NCBI GenBank assembly: GCA_034437755.1
Contig: DAOTTV010000051.1
Coordinates: 3,334 to 67,333 of the forward strand
DNA length: 64,000 nt
Direction: 5' to 3'
From: JAUZRW01 sp034437755
Lineage (GTDB): Bacteria > Chloroflexota > Anaerolineae > Aggregatilineales > Phototrophicaceae
Part shown: piece by piece, positions 7,861 through 16,887 of the stretch
Layout: every line of letters begins with the position of its first letter
How positions within the stretch are numbered: the first letter of the stretch is position 1
The notes under the pieces: generated by a model
The model's input: only the letters and a program-made list of their open reading frames with translations
Told to the model about the DNA's origin: nothing
The model's database searches: none
Translations under genes and position numbers: made by a program

Positions 7861-8817
7861 TTAGCGCAGGACGAGTAAGGCATCCGCGAACTTACGCTGG
7901 GTCGTGCGCGTATTAAAGCTCGCCCACGCCTCTGGCAATGCCGAAATTGCAAGCTCTGCCGCGTCGTCTAGCTCCGCTAGATACTGCTGAATCAGATCAT
8001 TTTGCTCATCGCTGAGATCATCCTGCGGGTGCAGGGTCGCGCGGGCGAGTACTGCCATGTTCAAGCCATCGACCAAACCGACGACGACGGTCAGCTTAGT
8101 GGTGAAATCACTCGCGGATTTGCCCAGCACTGGCTCGAAGAAGGCGATCGTATCCAGCAAATCTTCAGCAGTATGATACAAATCCTGTAGCGTTGCGCGG
8201 TCACCACTGTTGATGGCATCATCATAAGCACGTACTTGTGCTAGCTGTTCATGCAGTAAAACCGGCGCGAGATGCCGCACTTCATACGGTGCAACATCGG
8301 CTTTGGGCACGATGACTCCTTTGCCATCCTTGAGCAAAAACTTCGTGAATGATTTGACGAACTTATGATACTTCTTGCGCTCGAATAATTTCTCCAACGT
8401 CGCAATCGCGCTGTGAGCATCCTCGCGCACGAGGCCGACAACCGCCTGAAATGCCATCTCATCGGCGCTATCTAAGTTCGATTGATAATTGGCGAGATTG
8501 GTCAACAAGCGATCATAGGCGTGTACGCAGTCGATTGCCGTGTAGATACGGTCGAACATCGGGCGATAAGCCTTGATGATCTTATTCTTGTAATAATCAT
8601 CCAGCACCGTGAACAAGTGCCGTGCCCGTCGTACAACCGTTGTGGTACGGGGCAGTGCATCAGTGCTGTAGGCGATCGCAGGCGCTTGCTGTAATAGCTC
8701 TGTGAAGTACACAGCCAGCAATTTACGACCGGCAATCGGCAGAGCATCCTCCGGTGTGACTTGTGTCGTCAGGGTATCTAACTTGGCGAGACGTTTTTTA
8801 TAGGTGCGAACCATCAT
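7861..8817 (-). CDS. CHAD-like helical protein
   Basis: A 318-residue all-helical basic protein that resembles CHAD domains: an N-terminal RTYKKRLAKLD segment, VVRRARHLFTVLDDYYKNK, and a repeated helical-hairpin pattern. CHAD proteins bind inorganic polyphosphate and often sit near polyphosphate or CYTH proteins, but none is adjacent here. The match is weak, so this is a fold-level guess. The open frame extends to a GTG at 8874; ATG 8817 is chosen because GAGG lies six bases upstream. It converges with the histidine kinase, leaving only 5 bp between stops. Confidence 0.6.
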   Translation of the reverse strand: MMVRTYKKRLAKLDTLTTQVTPEDALPIAGRKLLAVYFTELLQQAPAIAYSTDALPRTTTVVRRARHLFTVLDDYYKNKIIKAYRPMFDRIYTAIDCVHAYDRLLTNLANYQSNLDSADEMAFQAVVGLVREDAHSAIATLEKLFERKKYHKFVKSFTKFLLKDGKGVIVPKADVAPYEVRHLAPVLLHEQLAQVRAYDDAINSGDRATLQDLYHTAEDLLDTIAFFEPVLGKSASDFTTKLTVVVGLVDGLNMAVLARATLHPQDDLSDEQNDLIQQYLAELDDAAELAISALPEAWASFNTRTTQRKFADALLVLR

Positions 8818-8913
8818 CTTAATCCTCATATATCCGCTAATCTTTGGCAATGAGGACATTCTAGCGCAAAGCACGCATTTTGTTAAGTATAGTTTAAGCT
8901 ATTGTGAAATCTA

Positions 8914-10791
8914 TTAAAAATTCGTCGCCTCTAAAATCGTCTGAAAGAACTCTAACACGCCGATATTGGGGTTATTCGCCACTTCGCGCAGACCATCGTT
9001 GACGATCGCCCATTCGTAAATTTTGAAGAACAGCACCAGCGTGATGCCGTAGGTCACGACCTGCCGCGGTAGGTTGGCAATCGCCAGCGAGACTGGTTCA
9101 TCGCTGATTTGCTGAAGTTGCTGTTGCTCGGATAACAGTTGGGTGCGCGCCATGTTGAGATTATCGCGCTGTCCGTTGAGTTCGATCAGTTCGTAGAGCA
9201 TCTCAAGCCGTTCTGCATCCGCCAAATCAAGATTATCGCGATTGCGCCAGATTCGCTCAGCTTGTTGGATACGTTGCTGTAAGCTACTCAGATCACGCTG
9301 TGAGGCGCGCAGTTTTTGCGTCAGTTCGGCTTCGTAGCGTTTGCGCCAGGCGCTTTGCCCGATGCCATACGGCACGCGAATCAACACGACGAAATGCACG
9401 ACAAATAACAGGAGCGGAATCAACACGTTGAATGCCAGAATATAACCTAAATCTCGTGGCAAGCGCGGCAAGCGTCCGGTCGTCAACACTTGGCTGAAAG
9501 GAATCGCCGCGAGATACAGCGTAATGATGAACATAATCAAGAGCGTGAAGGGTAAATCAGCCACGAGACCATCGCGCACAGTTGCCGAGACTTGCCGATT
9601 AATCATCATCGAAGCGTAGGCAATCAGCAAGACAACGGCAAGCACATAGAAGGGCAAGCCGAAAATCAACGCTAATGCCTGCGCGGATGTATCAATCAGC
9701 GACGTTTGGTTGGCAACTTGTTCTTGTAGATTGCCGATAATCTGATCGTTGTTGAACACGAATACTTGCAGGGGAATCACCGAGGCAATCGCCCCGATGA
9801 TCATCAGCACATCCATATCAGAGACGGTACGTAAGGCGCGATAGGTGCGCTCTGGCAAGAGCTTCAGCAGGCGATCCGGCAGGAGTAAGCGCCGTAAGCC
9901 TTCGTTGCCGGTATACACGACCAGCACACCGAAGAAGAACATCATCCAAATGATCGGCGATAGGGCGAGTATTGTCTGGTCAATGCTGGCTGTGTCTAGC
10001 AAATTGGCACTGCGCGGATCGCTAAGGCGCGTGAAGTGGCGGATGATGATCGCAGTCGCCATCACCAGCGCAAAGGGGAACAGCACGCGCGCAATCGGCA
10101 ACCAGACCGTCCGCTGGGACAACCACTGATTCCAGCGTTGAACCCACATCATCTGCACCAAGCCGTAATACGTGATGACTGCTACCATTAATCCCAGACT
10201 GTACCAGAAATCAAAGCGCAAGGTCAGCACATCAGGTTGCAGAGCGCGTGCTAGTTCACCGCCTAAAATCAACGCCATCAAGCCCGCGGCGACGAATTCG
10301 TTGATGGCGACGAGAACTTGCTCCCATAGCGGGATGCGCGACATGAACAACTGATACCCCGCCGGAAACAGCGCGTAAATTGCCAGCAACAGACGAAAGA
10401 CAATCGCGATCATCAATACCAGAAAGACGTAGAAGAGTTGGCTCTCTTTGCCGGTTGCCGGTAGCGCAATCAACTGACGGGCGACGTAGACCGTCAACAG
10501 CGCGCAGACCCAGATAATGACGACGTAGAACGCATGATGCCGCGTGAAGTCGCGTTGTAAGATCACCCGGCGAATCGGTTGAACGGTTGCCAGCGTGACC
10601 ATCAGCACAATGCCTGCAAGCGACACTAGCACGAGTAACCACGCCCCATTGAGCATTTGCCAGCCCGTGAACGCCATCGCTAGCAAGATCAAGATCGGCA
10701 GTAGCCAGCGATCGACGACATTATCCGCATCGGAGACGCGCAGTAAATTTAAGAAGCGATGATGAATCGGCGGTTGCGAAGAATCAGACAT
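8914..10791 (-). CDS. Large multi-pass membrane protein with C-terminal coiled coil, unknown
   Basis: A 625-residue protein not recognised as any family. It has roughly a dozen hydrophobic segments, beginning with LLPILILLAMAFTG near residue 30 and continuing to about residue 470. A charged Gln/Leu-rich helical region at about 485-575 (for example LSSLQQRIQQAERIW) is likely a cytoplasmic coiled coil. A last hydrophobic segment lies near residues 580-605. No catalytic motif is apparent. The CHAD-like gene follows downstream on the same strand with a gap of about 100 bp. A structural or mechanosensing role is possible but unsupported. Confidence 0.72.
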   Translation of the reverse strand: MSDSSQPPIHHRFLNLLRVSDADNVVDRWLLPILILLAMAFTGWQMLNGAWLLVLVSLAGIVLMVTLATVQPIRRVILQRDFTRHHAFYVVIIWVCALLTVYVARQLIALPATGKESQLFYVFLVLMIAIVFRLLLAIYALFPAGYQLFMSRIPLWEQVLVAINEFVAAGLMALILGGELARALQPDVLTLRFDFWYSLGLMVAVITYYGLVQMMWVQRWNQWLSQRTVWLPIARVLFPFALVMATAIIIRHFTRLSDPRSANLLDTASIDQTILALSPIIWMMFFFGVLVVYTGNEGLRRLLLPDRLLKLLPERTYRALRTVSDMDVLMIIGAIASVIPLQVFVFNNDQIIGNLQEQVANQTSLIDTSAQALALIFGLPFYVLAVVLLIAYASMMINRQVSATVRDGLVADLPFTLLIMFIITLYLAAIPFSQVLTTGRLPRLPRDLGYILAFNVLIPLLLFVVHFVVLIRVPYGIGQSAWRKRYEAELTQKLRASQRDLSSLQQRIQQAERIWRNRDNLDLADAERLEMLYELIELNGQRDNLNMARTQLLSEQQQLQQISDEPVSLAIANLPRQVVTYGITLVLFFKIYEWAIVNDGLREVANNPNIGVLEFFQTILEATNF

Positions 10792-10892
10792 TGGTGCAGT
10801 TTCCTCATGCGTGCGTGTGTTTGCTAAGTATTATAGGCGATGAGGGGCTATGTTGGCGACTCCCGCGCCTAACATGAACATCCTGTGGACAT

Positions 10893-10923
10893 TTGGCATT
10901 TGCCGACTGAACGATGATATACT
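10893..10923 (+). promoter_or_regulatory. Candidate promoter of the mutase gene
   Basis: TTGGCA (10893-10898) and TATACT (10918-10923) lie 19 bp apart in the 170-bp divergent region, about 40 bp upstream of the mutase start. The spacer is longer than ideal. Confidence 0.3.
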
Positions 10924-10961
10924 ATGCCCAACTTAAATAATGTCACGTAGAGGTTGCTATT

Positions 10962-12647
10962 ATGGGAAAATTTGATGAAAACTATTTGAAGAAACTCCAA
11001 GCCAATCAAAAGAACTGGAAAGAGACCACCCTCGCCCAAACTCTCGCCCGTAAGTCTGAACGCCGTACTACGTTCATGACGCAATCCAGCGAGCCGATCA
11101 ATCGCCTGTATACGCCGTTAGATATTGCCGAGATGGACTATGAACGCGATCTAGGTAATCCGGGTGAGTTCCCGTACACGCGCGGGGTACACGCGACCGG
11201 CTATCGTGGCAAACCTTGGACGATGCGGATGTTCGCTGGCTTCAGCACAGCTGAGGAGACTAACCGCCGCTTCAAGTATCTGGTGGCGAACGGCAATATG
11301 GGCTTGTCGGTCGCTTTCGATCTGCCGACGCTGATGGGCTATGATACCGACGCGCCCGAAGCCCTCGGCGAATTCGGCAAGTGCGGGGTGGCGATTAGTT
11401 CGCTCAAAGATATGGAAATTCTATTCGATGGGTTGCCGCTGGATCAAATCAGCACGAGTATGACCATCAATAGCCCGGCGCCGATGATCTGGGCGATGTA
11501 TATCGCCGCCGCCGAAAAACAGGGCGTGCCGATGGCGCAACTGCGCGGGACACTGCAAAACGACATTCTGAAAGAATATATCGCACAGAAAGAGTTCATC
11601 TTCCCGCCGGAGCCGTCGATGCGGTTGGTGGTCGATACGATTGAATTTGCGACCCACAACATGCCACAGTGGAATTACATCAGCGTTAGTGGCTATCATA
11701 TCCGCGAGGCTGGTAGCACCGCCGCGCAAGAGTTGGCGTTCACGCTGGCGAATGGCATCGAATACGTGAAGTGGGCGATTGAACGTGGCTTAGATGTCGA
11801 TGACTTCGCCCCGCGCATGAGCTTCTTCTTCAATGTGCATAATGACTTCTTCGAGGAAATCGCCAAGTTGCGGGCGGCACGACGCATCTGGGCGCGGGTG
11901 ATGCGCGATCAATTTGGCGCGAAGAACCCGCGTAGCTGGTTGATGCGCTTCCATACACAGACCGCCGGTGTGAGCTTGACCGCCCAACAGCCCGAAATCA
12001 ACTTGATTCGCGTGGCAGTGCAGGCGCTGGCGGCTGTTCTCGGTGGCACACAATCCTTGCATACCAATAGTATGGACGAAGCGCTGGCATTGCCTTCAGA
12101 ACACGCGGTGACGCTCGCGATGCGTACACAACAGGTATTGCTAGAAGAGAGCGGAGTCGCGAACACGGTTGATCCGCTCGGCGGCAGTTACTTCGTCGAA
12201 GCCTTGACCAACGAGATGGAAGCACAGGCGCTCGATTACTTCCGCCGCATCGAAGACTTTGGCGGCGTTGTGCCTGCGATTGAGAATGGCTTCTTCCAGC
12301 AAGAAATTTCGGATGCTAGCTACCGCCATCAGCAAGAAATCGAGCGCGGCGAGCGCGACATCGTCGCGATGAGCAAATACGCCAATGACGAACCGATTCA
12401 AATCCCGATTCTGAAGATGGATCCGGCAGGCTACGATAAGCAGGTGGCGCGTCTTCAGCGCGTGCGTGCTGAGCGCGATGCCGAGCAAGCACAGCAGGCG
12501 ATCGACAATCTGCGCGATGCCTGCGTCAACGATAAGAATACTATGCCGTATCTGATTGACGCGGCGAAAGCCTACGTCACACTTGGCGAGATGACCGATG
12601 TCATGCGTGAGGTGTTCGGGCTGTATCAAGAACCTCTGCATATCTAA
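10962..12647 (+). CDS. Methylmalonyl-CoA mutase-type acyl-CoA mutase, large subunit
   Basis: A 561-residue catalytic subunit of a B12-dependent acyl-CoA mutase (methylmalonyl-CoA or isobutyryl-CoA type), which rearranges carbon skeletons between branched and linear CoA esters. Family blocks: YTRGVHATGYRGKPWTMR, LSVAFDLPTLMGYD, ISTSMTINSPAP, RFHTQTAGVSLTAQQP, GGTQSLHTNSMDEA and NTVDPLGGSYFVE. The length and end show that the C-terminal cobalamin-binding domain (DxHxxG) is absent, so a separate small subunit must provide it, and none is in the window. The start follows AGAGG. A short hairpin at 12716-12735 may end the transcript. The exact CoA substrate cannot be assigned. Confidence 0.93.
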   Translation: MGKFDENYLKKLQANQKNWKETTLAQTLARKSERRTTFMTQSSEPINRLYTPLDIAEMDYERDLGNPGEFPYTRGVHATGYRGKPWTMRMFAGFSTAEETNRRFKYLVANGNMGLSVAFDLPTLMGYDTDAPEALGEFGKCGVAISSLKDMEILFDGLPLDQISTSMTINSPAPMIWAMYIAAAEKQGVPMAQLRGTLQNDILKEYIAQKEFIFPPEPSMRLVVDTIEFATHNMPQWNYISVSGYHIREAGSTAAQELAFTLANGIEYVKWAIERGLDVDDFAPRMSFFFNVHNDFFEEIAKLRAARRIWARVMRDQFGAKNPRSWLMRFHTQTAGVSLTAQQPEINLIRVAVQALAAVLGGTQSLHTNSMDEALALPSEHAVTLAMRTQQVLLEESGVANTVDPLGGSYFVEALTNEMEAQALDYFRRIEDFGGVVPAIENGFFQQEISDASYRHQQEIERGERDIVAMSKYANDEPIQIPILKMDPAGYDKQVARLQRVRAERDAEQAQQAIDNLRDACVNDKNTMPYLIDAAKAYVTLGEMTDVMREVFGLYQEPLHI

Positions 12648-12715
12648 ACATCAGCGCGTGATAAGCATGATTAGCAGTTGCCACAATTGATAACCCGCAT
12701 ATATGTATTCGGACG

Positions 12716-12740
12716 GGGCGGCATTGATGTCGCCCTGTTT
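12716..12740 (+). terminator. Likely terminator after the mutase gene
   Basis: GGGCGGCA (12716-12723) and TGTCGCCC (12728-12735) pair with one G-T wobble around a TTGA loop, followed by TGTTT. It sits about 70 bp after the mutase stop and before the next gene. Confidence 0.5.
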
Positions 12741-12830
12741 GGTGTACGTTGCCCAGCTTTATCTGGGAATCAATCGGGCTGTGATGGTATCCTTAGTCGA
12801 ATTTGTACAGTAGCTCTAGTCGAGTTTTTT

Positions 12831-14120
12831 ATGGCAGAGGATAAGCAATCGCAAGATGGGCTAGACGGACAATTTCTAGTCATATTTTACCGTCGTCTGC
12901 GTCTCGTTGGTTCACTGATCGTCATCGCAGGGATGACCTTTTTATTCGCGCTCTTCGCATGGCGGGCTGGCAACGCGGACGTTCCCACGCTGGATTATAG
13001 CAAAATAGGCGTGCATCTCTTGTTGGATGATGGACGCAATCAATGGTCACCAGACCTATGGGCGGCACACATAGCGCAGGCGGATGCGGTCGCCAGCACA
13101 GGCGGCATCGCTGTGCAACTGATTCGCGCCGATGATCTCGATCCGCAACGCTGGCAGATGTTCCTCGATCTGTGCGCGGCGCACGATCTGACTCCCGTCT
13201 TGCGCCTCGCCACTACAGTCGATGCTGAAGCGGGCTACTGGAACGCGCCCGTGTCTGATGCTGACGATACGTATCGCACATGGGGCGAGCAAGCCGCAAC
13301 TTTCATCAACGCGCTCGATTGGCAGGATATGCAACCGCATGTGATCCTGCTCAACGAACCGAACAACGGGCATGAGTGGTCAGGTCGTCCAGATGCGCGC
13401 GATTACGCGCAGTTCGTGGTCGATGTGGCGGACGTGTTGCGCCAGCGAGTGCCGGATGTGGTGCTTCTCAATGGTGCGCTCGATTTATACGCACCGAATA
13501 CCGGCACGGCACCGCTAATGGATACAGATATTCACTATGTCGATGCCGATACCTTCATGACGCAGATGCACAGCGCCCAACCGGATATTTTCACGCGTTT
13601 TGACGTGTGGAACAGCCATGCCTATCCGATCAACCTCACAGAACCGCCGCCGGTGATGTCATTCGGCTTTGATGCTGTGAACTCTGCGGAGATTGACGCA
13701 CCTACGCCGCCGGATGGCATCTACAATCGTGGCATCAACGGCTATGAATGGGCTTTGTGGCGCTTGCAGGATTTCGGCGTTGAGTCGCTACCCGTGATGA
13801 TTACCGAGACGGGCTGGCGACATAGCGAGAGCGTACAAGCAGATGCACAGGATGCCAGTGCTGACTATCCGGATGCACTGACGGTCGTCCGTTATCTCGA
13901 TCTGGCGATGCGCGGCGAAGTCTCGGTGTATGCGACGATGGATGTCACATGGCAGGCGTGGCTCGCGGATGAGCGCGTGATCGCCGTTGCGCCGTTCGCG
14001 CTCAATGGTGTGCCGACAGAGTGGGGGCATACCAATTGGCTACAGCTCGCCGACGATGGCACGATTCGCGATATATACCCGATGGTGAATCTGATTGCGA
14101 ACACGTATCCGCTAGATTGA
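12831..14120 (+). CDS. Membrane-anchored glycoside-hydrolase-like protein
   Basis: A 429-residue protein with a short cytoplasmic N-terminus, one transmembrane segment (about residues 25-45, LVGSLIVIAGMTFLFALFAW) and an extracytoplasmic domain of TIM-barrel type. HVILLNEPNNGHEW fits the acid/base strand (Asn-Glu-Pro) of clan GH-A glycosidases, and LPVMITETGWRH fits the nucleophile strand (Glu-Thr-Gly-Trp). This suggests a retaining glycosidase of unknown specificity. The frame runs back to a TTG at 12678, but ATG 12831 is chosen because the upstream residues look non-coding and the anchor follows directly. The ribosome site is poor, so the start is uncertain. Confidence 0.7.
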   Translation: MAEDKQSQDGLDGQFLVIFYRRLRLVGSLIVIAGMTFLFALFAWRAGNADVPTLDYSKIGVHLLLDDGRNQWSPDLWAAHIAQADAVASTGGIAVQLIRADDLDPQRWQMFLDLCAAHDLTPVLRLATTVDAEAGYWNAPVSDADDTYRTWGEQAATFINALDWQDMQPHVILLNEPNNGHEWSGRPDARDYAQFVVDVADVLRQRVPDVVLLNGALDLYAPNTGTAPLMDTDIHYVDADTFMTQMHSAQPDIFTRFDVWNSHAYPINLTEPPPVMSFGFDAVNSAEIDAPTPPDGIYNRGINGYEWALWRLQDFGVESLPVMITETGWRHSESVQADAQDASADYPDALTVVRYLDLAMRGEVSVYATMDVTWQAWLADERVIAVAPFALNGVPTEWGHTNWLQLADDGTIRDIYPMVNLIANTYPLD

Positions 14121-14451
14121 AGCGTTTGTCGTCCGCCGTCTGCTACGCATCGTGCTACACTGACGTTAAATAGCTGAGCAAATCCAGAGAATGTGCCGGT
14201 ATCGACAATCGCGTTGTGGTCTTGCCGACGGGCAACAGCTGAAGTGCTGGAAATCGTCACGCTGGATGCGACAAGGGTCGCGACTCGCCCACGCTCTTTT
14301 CTGGCTGAGTGATGAGCGTATCAGATAGACGCTTGCCCGATGCTTGGCTAACGTACAGGCTACATCAACGCGGGAGTGTGCTAAAATGCTGGATGTAGCA
14401 CAGCAATCATTCATCTTTTCTCATCGCGTAGGTAACACAGGTAACTCGTCT
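14121..14451. other. Gene-free stretch before the M28 peptidase gene
   Basis: About 330 bp without a convincing gene; short frames here are not family-like. A TAAAAT hexamer near 14391 may be the -10 element for the peptidase gene. No clear repeat or structured RNA was seen. Confidence 0.35.
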
Positions 14452-15894
14452 ATGACACAACAGCGACAGGCTTCGCAGATACCCGTCTGGCTCGGACTTG
14501 GATTCGTCTTTCTCTTGATGGCGTGTAATCTCGGGACTGCTCCGAGTGGTAGTGCAATCCCGACTTTGCCGCCATCTGCCAGCGCGACCCCACCGCCGAC
14601 ACTGGGCTATAATGGCAATGGCAATCAGCAGATGATAGGTAATATCAATGTCGATGGCGTTCAAACGCCCGTCGCTGATGTCAGCATCCAGTTGTATAAC
14701 TTGATGCAACAAGTGGATGCCGAACGCTTGATGACGCATGTGCGTAATCTGGAAGGCTTCGGCACGCGCCATATCAATTCGTCCACCTCATCGCCGACGC
14801 AGGGCATCGGTGCCGCCCGCAATTACATCTACAATCAATTCGCCGAGATGCGCCAGACGGCACCTAATGGCAGTTTGCATGTGGAACGTCTGTCCTTCGA
14901 TTTGACGATGTATAACAAGCCGACCCGCCAGCAGAACATCGTCGCCGTACTACAGGGGACGCAACCTGGCGCGGGCTTCTGGGTGGTGGGGGCGCATTAC
15001 GATAGCATCGGGCCGGCTTTCGAGGATGCTGATATAGCGGCACCAGGCGCAAACGATAACGGTACGGGCGTTGCCGGGTTGATCGAACTCGCGCGCGTCC
15101 TCAGCACCCAGCAATACCGATCGAGCATTATCTTCGTCGCCTTCTCTGCAGAAGAACACGGGCGGCGCGGCAGTCAAGAATTTGTCGAGTGGGCACGCAG
15201 TCGCAATCTGGACATCAATGGCATGATTAATCTCGATTCGATCGGCAACGGCTATAACGCCAGCGAAAATCGCCGCGACGAGTCCTTGCGGATTTTCTCG
15301 TGCGAAGTGAGCGATACGATTTGCAAAGATGGCGGTCTATCGCGCACATTGGCACGCGGGGTCGAGTTTTTGGGCTTCGCGCATGATGCCATCCTCCCGA
15401 TGACGGTCGAGAGTGCCGCCGACCGTGACGGACGCTATGGCGATCACTTCTCATTTGCTGAGCAAGGCTATCCGGCGATTCGCTTCATCAATACGCTGGA
15501 AGAGTGGAGCAACGGCTCATCGCGTGATCTCAGTCAGTACGTCGAGCGTGATTATCTGCGTAAGTCAGTGCAGTCGATCTTGATGGTGATTGTCGCGCTG
15601 GCAGATGGCCCGCCGCCGCCCGATGATCTCGTGTTGCGCTACGATAGCGGGCAACCGGTTCTCGTGTGGGATAGCGTGCCAGAAGCCACCGGCTATTATG
15701 TCGCCCTGCGTTTGCCGGGGCAACAGCGTTACGATCAGTCGCTGGAGTGCTCGCCACAGATTGATTATTGTTCGGGGTCGCGCTTTGCATGGAGTGGGTT
15801 GAGCAATTATGCCGGAGTCGCGATTGCAACGCGGGGCGCGAATGGCTTGCTCGGTCGCCTCTCGGAAGAATATGTTTTACAGCCCGGTCAATGA
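14452..15894 (+). CDS. M28 family aminopeptidase lipoprotein
   Basis: A 480-residue exported zinc peptidase. The signal peptide ends in a lipobox, LLMAC, with lipidated Cys25, followed by a Ser/Pro/Thr linker. M28 metal ligands are visible in order: GAHYDS (His), GANDNGTG (bridging Asp), FSAEEHGRRGS (catalytic and ligand Glu), NLDSIGN (Asp) and YGDHFSF (His). After about residue 385 a beta-rich region (LVWDSVPEATGYYVALR) looks like a fibronectin type III-like module. The open frame starts at 14344, but ATG 14452 directly precedes the signal peptide. Likely role: degradation of peptides outside the membrane. Confidence 0.88.
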   Translation: MTQQRQASQIPVWLGLGFVFLLMACNLGTAPSGSAIPTLPPSASATPPPTLGYNGNGNQQMIGNINVDGVQTPVADVSIQLYNLMQQVDAERLMTHVRNLEGFGTRHINSSTSSPTQGIGAARNYIYNQFAEMRQTAPNGSLHVERLSFDLTMYNKPTRQQNIVAVLQGTQPGAGFWVVGAHYDSIGPAFEDADIAAPGANDNGTGVAGLIELARVLSTQQYRSSIIFVAFSAEEHGRRGSQEFVEWARSRNLDINGMINLDSIGNGYNASENRRDESLRIFSCEVSDTICKDGGLSRTLARGVEFLGFAHDAILPMTVESAADRDGRYGDHFSFAEQGYPAIRFINTLEEWSNGSSRDLSQYVERDYLRKSVQSILMVIVALADGPPPPDDLVLRYDSGQPVLVWDSVPEATGYYVALRLPGQQRYDQSLECSPQIDYCSGSRFAWSGLSNYAGVAIATRGANGLLGRLSEEYVLQPGQ

Positions 15895-15919
15895 GATGCG
15901 CTGTACTGCCATCGGCATC

Positions 15920-15942
15920 AAGCCCTCACCCACGGAGGGCTT
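15920..15942. terminator. Hairpin between convergent genes
   Basis: AAGCCCTC (15920-15927) and GAGGGCTT (15935-15942) form an 8-bp stem with a 7-nt loop between the M28 gene and the convergent small membrane protein, overlapping the latter's stop codon. There is no T-tract on either side, so termination is only possible. Confidence 0.35.
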
Positions 15943-16069
15943 GCCGAACCACGCGGAAAATCAGGTAAATCTGCCCCAGTAAGCCGAGGATAATCAGCAA
16001 AAGAATAGCGAGCGACATCAGGTCGAAGTCGGTGTAATTGATCCAGAGTGTGCCATTACTGATATACAT
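15926..16069 (-). CDS. Small single-pass membrane protein downstream of Sco
   Basis: A 47-residue reading frame with one strong membrane segment (MSLAILLLIILGLLGQIYLI, about residues 18-37) and a basic C-terminus (FRVVRQALRG). ATG 16069 is preferred within a longer frame because GGAG lies ten bases upstream. It follows sco1 on the same strand by about 110 bp. Such small proteins are common near oxidase-assembly genes, but no family is recognised. Confidence 0.5.
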   Translation of the reverse strand: MYISNGTLWINYTDFDLMSLAILLLIILGLLGQIYLIFRVVRQALRG

Positions 16070-16176
16070 GACTGTCAAGCTCCTGTATTGTTGACTGTTA
16101 TGTCTACAGCATAGCAGACGGTCGTCTATCGACCGTGACACGAACGTTACAGAAAATTGCGAGGATGTGCTGTAGC

Positions 16177-16848
16177 TCAAGTATCGGCGATCACCCCGCG
16201 CAGGTCTTGCACGATGTCGGCACGATCTGTGCCGTAGGCATAGCGACGTATCCAGTTGTTATCAGCATCTAGCAAGAACATGCCCGCCGTATGATCGACG
16301 TTGTAATGCCCGCTTTCACCTGCTGTCCCATAGAAGAAGTCCACGCCATAATCACGACCGATCTCGCGCACACGCTCGCTCGCGCCTGTCATGCCAATCA
16401 TGAAGCTATCGATGCGTAACGCGCCGAAGTAGCCACTCAGCATGTCGGGGGTATCCCGACTACCATCAACGCTGATAAAGACGTAATTCAAGTCATCGCC
16501 TGTCGCGCCCAAATCAGCACGAATCTGGCGCATTTCGCCCAACGTCAACGGGCAAATATCCGGACAATGGGTGAAGCCGAAGGTGATGAGCGTTGGCTTG
16601 CCCCGTAAATCACGCAGGGCGATCGCTTCGTTGTGCTGGTCAGTGAGTGTGAAATCGGGCATTTGCTGGGGGGCAAGCTGGCGAATGCCGGTGTACTCGG
16701 TTTCAGCAGTCAGGGGGATGATCGTCTCATCGGTGGGCGCGGTGGTGACGCTCAAGTAAGCGATATAGGCGATCATTGCCACGATAGCTGTCACAATCGA
16801 CCCGACAAGGATGAAGATCACGCGATAGTTATTACGATTATCAGACAC
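16177..16848 (-). CDS. SCO1/SenC family copper chaperone
   Basis: A 223-residue membrane-anchored thioredoxin-fold protein. An N-terminal transmembrane anchor (about residues 9-33) is followed by MPDFTLTDQHNEAIALRDLRGK, the copper-binding CPDIC (Cys95, Cys99), FISVDGSRDTP, and a third copper ligand, His186 in YNVDHTAGMFLLD. Sco proteins deliver copper to the CuA site of cytochrome c oxidase subunit II, or act as thiol oxidoreductases for it. It lies 39 bp downstream of a PCu(A)C-like lipoprotein gene, a common pairing for CuA assembly. Oxidase subunit genes are not in the window, though ctaB is at 44013. Confidence 0.92.
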   Translation of the reverse strand: MSDNRNNYRVIFILVGSIVTAIVAMIAYIAYLSVTTAPTDETIIPLTAETEYTGIRQLAPQQMPDFTLTDQHNEAIALRDLRGKPTLITFGFTHCPDICPLTLGEMRQIRADLGATGDDLNYVFISVDGSRDTPDMLSGYFGALRIDSFMIGMTGASERVREIGRDYGVDFFYGTAGESGHYNVDHTAGMFLLDADNNWIRRYAYGTDRADIVQDLRGVIADT

Positions 16849-16887
16849 GGTATTATTCTCACTCCCGCTCTTCTGTACAGATTCTAG

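Noticed and set aside
12678..12830. N-terminal extension of the glycosidase-like gene
   Set aside because: It overlaps a likely terminator, begins at TTG and reads as non-coding; the ATG at 12831 starts just before the membrane anchor.
14166..14414. 82-codon minus-strand frame upstream of the M28 gene
   Set aside because: No ribosome site, no recognisable protein features, and it crosses the candidate promoter.
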